Below, in pieces: positions 61,131 to 64,000 of a DNA stretch of 64,000 nt; position 1 is the stretch's first letter, and each line of letters opens with the position of its first letter. A program made the position numbers and the translations under genes. The stretch is from the NCBI GenBank assembly GCA_963669455.1, contig OY770026.1, positions 3,534,001 through 3,598,000 on the forward strand, written 5' to 3'. The stretch comes from JAWKWH01 sp963669455. GTDB taxonomy: Bacteria; Pseudomonadota; Alphaproteobacteria; Rhizobiales; Rhizobiaceae. The notes under the pieces are model-generated. The model did no database searches. It was not told where the DNA came from and was given only the letters and a program-made list of their open reading frames with translations.

Positions 61131-62660
61131 TTAGCTGGCAGCGTGCTTTTCCATCGCTTCCAGCGCATTGGCCAAATTAGCCTCTTCACCGTAGTAGCGC
61201 GCCCGATCCCAGAAATGCGGGCGGCCAATTCCCGTCGAAGAATGCTCACCGGTAAGGTTGCCATTCGCATCCTCAGCGGTAATTTCATAGTTGATCAGGT
61301 CCTGTGTGATGATGACATCGCCCTCCATACCGACCACCTCGGTCACGTGGGTAATGCGCCTGCTGCCGTCACGAAGACGGGTGGCCTGAATAATCACGTC
61401 GACCGATCCGACGATAATCTCGCGAACGGTTTTTTGCGGGAGACTGAAGCCTCCCATGGCGATCATCGATTCAATACGGTTTAGGCATTCGCGAGGTGAG
61501 TTCGCGTGGATCGTGCCCATGGAACCATCGTGGCCGGTGTTCATGGCCTGCAAGAGATCGAGGACTTCAGAGCCACGCACCTCACCTACGATGATGCGTT
61601 CCGGGCGCATGCGCAGGCAGTTCTTGACCAGATCGTTCATGGTGATCTCGCCCTCGCCTTCAAGGTTCGGCGGGCGGGTCTCCAGCCGGACCACGTGTGG
61701 CTGCTGCAACTGGAGTTCGGCAGAATCCTCGCAGGTAATTATCCGCTCTTCCTTGTCTATGAAACCGGTAAGACAGTTTAGCAATGTGGTTTTACCCGAA
61801 CCGGTACCACCTGAGATAACGATATTGCAGCGGACGCGCCCCATGATCTTGAGAACCCGGGCGCCATCTGGAGAAATCGCACCGAAATTGACCAACTGAT
61901 CGAGCGTAAGCTTGTCTTTCTTGAACTTACGAATCGTCAAAGCGGTTCCGTCAATTGCCAGCGGCGGCGCGATGACGTTGACGCGAGAACCGTCCGGCAA
62001 GCGCGCGTCGCATATGGGGCTTGATTCATCGACGCGACGGCCAACCTGGCTGACTATCCGCTGGCAGATATTCAAAAGCTGCTGATTGTCCCGGAACCGG
62101 ATCGGGGTTTCCTCGACCCTGCCGTTGATTTCAATGAATACATTCTTGGCACCATTGACCATGATATCGGCGATTTCATCGCGCGCGAGCAAAGGCTCAA
62201 GCGGACCATAACCGAGCACGTCATTGCAGATATCCTCAAGCAGTTCTTCCTGCTCGGAAATCGACATCGCAAAATTTTTGATGGCGATGATGTCATTGAC
62301 GATGTCGCGAATTTCCTCGCGCGCTGCATCCGGCTCAAGCTTGGCAAGCTGCGACAGATCAATCGTATCGATCAACGCAGAAAAGACCTGGCTTTTGGTG
62401 TCGTAGTAAGATTCGCCACGCTCTCTGTGCTTCGGTTTTACCGGCTCGTCCATGAGAGTGGGAGGAGCCTTGACGACCAAGGCCGGCGGCGCGGTTTTTT
62501 CTGATTGCGGAGGTGAACCAGCCGGCGCATTTGCGTCAGGCGCGGCACTACCGCTCATTTCACCAGGCGGCAGTTTTGGTTCTGCTGCGAGGGTTGCGGT
62601 ATCTTCCGACAAGGAAGCGGGATTTACCGCATCGCTTTTATTGCCCTTTTTTCCAAACAT
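61131..62660 (-). CDS. cpaF: Tad pilus assembly ATPase CpaF/TadA
   Basis: 509 aa. Secretion ATPase: Walker A ISGGTGSGKTTLLN, Asp box TCEDSAELQL, Walker B region RIIVGEVRGSEVLDLLQAMN and the His box GHDGSMGTIHANSP. A disordered Pro/Ala-rich N-terminal 80 residues precedes it. Powers Flp pilus assembly. Confidence 0.97.
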   Translation of the reverse strand: MFGKKGNKSDAVNPASLSEDTATLAAEPKLPPGEMSGSAAPDANAPAGSPPQSEKTAPPALVVKAPPTLMDEPVKPKHRERGESYYDTKSQVFSALIDTIDLSQLAKLEPDAAREEIRDIVNDIIAIKNFAMSISEQEELLEDICNDVLGYGPLEPLLARDEIADIMVNGAKNVFIEINGRVEETPIRFRDNQQLLNICQRIVSQVGRRVDESSPICDARLPDGSRVNVIAPPLAIDGTALTIRKFKKDKLTLDQLVNFGAISPDGARVLKIMGRVRCNIVISGGTGSGKTTLLNCLTGFIDKEERIITCEDSAELQLQQPHVVRLETRPPNLEGEGEITMNDLVKNCLRMRPERIIVGEVRGSEVLDLLQAMNTGHDGSMGTIHANSPRECLNRIESMIAMGGFSLPQKTVREIIVGSVDVIIQATRLRDGSRRITHVTEVVGMEGDVIITQDLINYEITAEDANGNLTGEHSSTGIGRPHFWDRARYYGEEANLANALEAMEKHAAS

Positions 62661-62694
62661 GTCTGATCAACCAGTCCTGCAATGCCGCCGTTAA

Positions 62695-63978
62695 TTACTT
62701 ATTTTTCGCCGTCAGCCGCCCTAACAGACTGTTAAGGCCTTTTTTCTTAGGTGCCTTGAGCTCACTGCGACCCGTAATTATGTGCGCAACCTCGTTAAGC
62801 GTATGTGTAACCGGGTTCTGACTGTCCGTTTCCGCCAGCATCCGCCCATTGTTGGATGCGTTTCCAAACAGCTGCGGATCAAAGGGGATTTCAGCCATCG
62901 GAACCAACCCCAAAGGCTCGGCAAACTCGGCGGCGGAAATTTCCGGACGTTTGGGAATACCGACCTGGTTGATCAGTAGCTTAGGCGGCGCATCGTTGGG
63001 CCGCACTTTGACCAGCGTATCTACAATGTTCTTTGTATTGCGCAGATTGGCCAACTCCGGGGTTGCCGTAATGATCACTTCATCGGCAAGGGTCAGAACA
63101 GACTTTGTCCAACCGTTCCAGGCATGGGGAACATCTAGCACCACATAAGGGGCCGAGCGTTGCACAACGTCGATGATCTGACTGAAGGATTCCTTGTCAA
63201 AGTCGTAGACGCGATCCAATGTCGACGGAGCCGCCAACATGGAAAGGTTTTCGGCACATTTGGCAAGAAGCCGGTCGAGATAGACTTCATCAATCCGCTC
63301 AGGCGCGAACACCGCCTCGGCTATGCCCTGTGTGGGATCCTGATCGAAGTTGATATTTGCGGTTCCAAACGGCAGGTCAAGGTCGGCAACAACCACTTCC
63401 GAACTGAACAGATTTGAGATGTTCCAACTAAGGTTGTGCGCGATTGTAGATGAACCAACACCACCCTTGGCGCCGACAAATGCCAATGTCTTTCCAAGCG
63501 GCTCAGCTTCCGGATTGACGAAGATTGCCGAAATGACACCAATTACGTCGGCAAGAGAGATCGGCGCTACGATGTACTCAGAAATACCGGCCTTCATAAG
63601 CTCACGGTACAACCAGACATCGTTGTAATGGCCAACAATAACGACCTTCGTATTCGGGTCGCATACCTCTGCCAACTGCCCCAGAGCCGAAAGCAAATCC
63701 TTCGGTTCGAGTTTGGATTCAAGAATGATCAAATTTGGGTTCGGCGCACCCTTATAATAACCAACTGCCGTCTCAAGGCCGCCCATTTGGACCTTGAGAT
63801 GGGCTTTTGTCATGCGCCGATCATTGCCTGCACTTTCGATGGGCTTGGCAACACCTTCCGATTCACAAAATGCCTGAACCGAAACCCTTGGAACCGGGCG
63901 AAGATTGTTCAGCGAACCCGCTTCATCGGATTGCTGTGCCTGGCCGGCATGATCGCTTTCGTATGCGAGATTACTCAT
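62695..63978 (-). CDS. cpaE: Tad pilus localisation protein CpaE/TadZ
   Basis: 427 aa. Receiver-like N-terminal half (NLIILESKLEPKDLLSALGQ) and a MinD/ParA-like ATPase with deviant Walker A FVGAKGGVGSSTIAHN, then VVVADLDLPFGTANINFDQD. Positions the pilus apparatus, usually at a pole. Start ATG 63978; the upstream tad genes (flp pilin, cpaABCD) would lie beyond the window. Confidence 0.96.
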   Translation of the reverse strand: MSNLAYESDHAGQAQQSDEAGSLNNLRPVPRVSVQAFCESEGVAKPIESAGNDRRMTKAHLKVQMGGLETAVGYYKGAPNPNLIILESKLEPKDLLSALGQLAEVCDPNTKVVIVGHYNDVWLYRELMKAGISEYIVAPISLADVIGVISAIFVNPEAEPLGKTLAFVGAKGGVGSSTIAHNLSWNISNLFSSEVVVADLDLPFGTANINFDQDPTQGIAEAVFAPERIDEVYLDRLLAKCAENLSMLAAPSTLDRVYDFDKESFSQIIDVVQRSAPYVVLDVPHAWNGWTKSVLTLADEVIITATPELANLRNTKNIVDTLVKVRPNDAPPKLLINQVGIPKRPEISAAEFAEPLGLVPMAEIPFDPQLFGNASNNGRMLAETDSQNPVTHTLNEVAHIITGRSELKAPKKKGLNSLLGRLTAKNK

Positions 63979-64000
63979 GTGATTCGATCCAGCTTGTTAT

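Overview
The window comes from an alphaproteobacterium, most likely a member of the Hyphomicrobiales (Rhizobiales). The basis is gene content and order: dnaX-ybaB-recR genes with an SRP RNA beside dnaX, a yejA-yejA-yejB-yejE-yejF oligopeptide ABC operon, a cpaE-cpaF-tadB-tadC pilus locus, a complex-I NDUFA9-like protein, and dispersed palindromic repeats ending in TAGAGC. I cannot assign genus or species from sequence alone.

Left part, 1-19277: accessory DNA. A minus-strand operon at the edge encodes a PAP2/vanadium-haloperoxidase-like enzyme with an N-terminal (GGSH)8 tract, a subtilisin-like protease and a SARP/BTAD-type regulator that runs off the window. Next come wreckage (IS3 transposase tail, serine-recombinase tail), a Fic protein, and a module of HTH protein, large serine recombinase and two ParB/RepB-like proteins. 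Then follows a tightly coupled three-gene operon: a membrane TerB-family protein carrying a peptidoglycan-binding domain, a BrxD-like P-loop ATPase and a BrxHI/Lhr-like helicase. A P4-type integrase sits beside tRNA-Leu(CAG). Three same-orientation copies (two degenerate) of the tRNA 3'-end core at 5583, 11159 and 19198 suggest two elements integrated in tandem at tRNA-Leu, the first carrying Fic plus recombinase/ParB/ParB, the second carrying the TerB/BrxD/BrxHI cassette. This cassette and the recombinase/ParB/ParB module are the best candidates for poorly described systems.

19460-21033: an intact IS481-family insertion with a GCTAGA target duplication, inserted at the terminus of a 519-bp inverted-repeat-bounded element. 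Half of that element recurs at 58633-58870 and a shorter relative at about 53666-53760.

21120-43502: mainly housekeeping genes (gpmA, dapB, MsbA-like exporter, glk, mepA, queG, uppP, recR, ybaB, dnaX, ffs, nudC, pheA, kdsB, cytochrome c). They are interrupted by a two-gene DUF2188 / TIR-or-deoxyribosyltransferase-like cassette (33683-34543) fused translationally to a lytic transglycosylase gene, and by an HTH/membrane-protein pair with palindromic operators over its promoter.

43669-52294: a yejAABEF ABC importer operon, coupled by overlapping stop/start codons at every junction except yejA2-yejB, and ending in a hydroxypyruvate/glyoxylate reductase-like gene. 52480-63978: Tad/Flp pilus genes (two TadE/G-like proteins, TadD, TadC, TadB, CpaF, CpaE) interleaved with a frameshifted leucyl aminopeptidase, a MarR regulator and an NlpC/P60 hydrolase.
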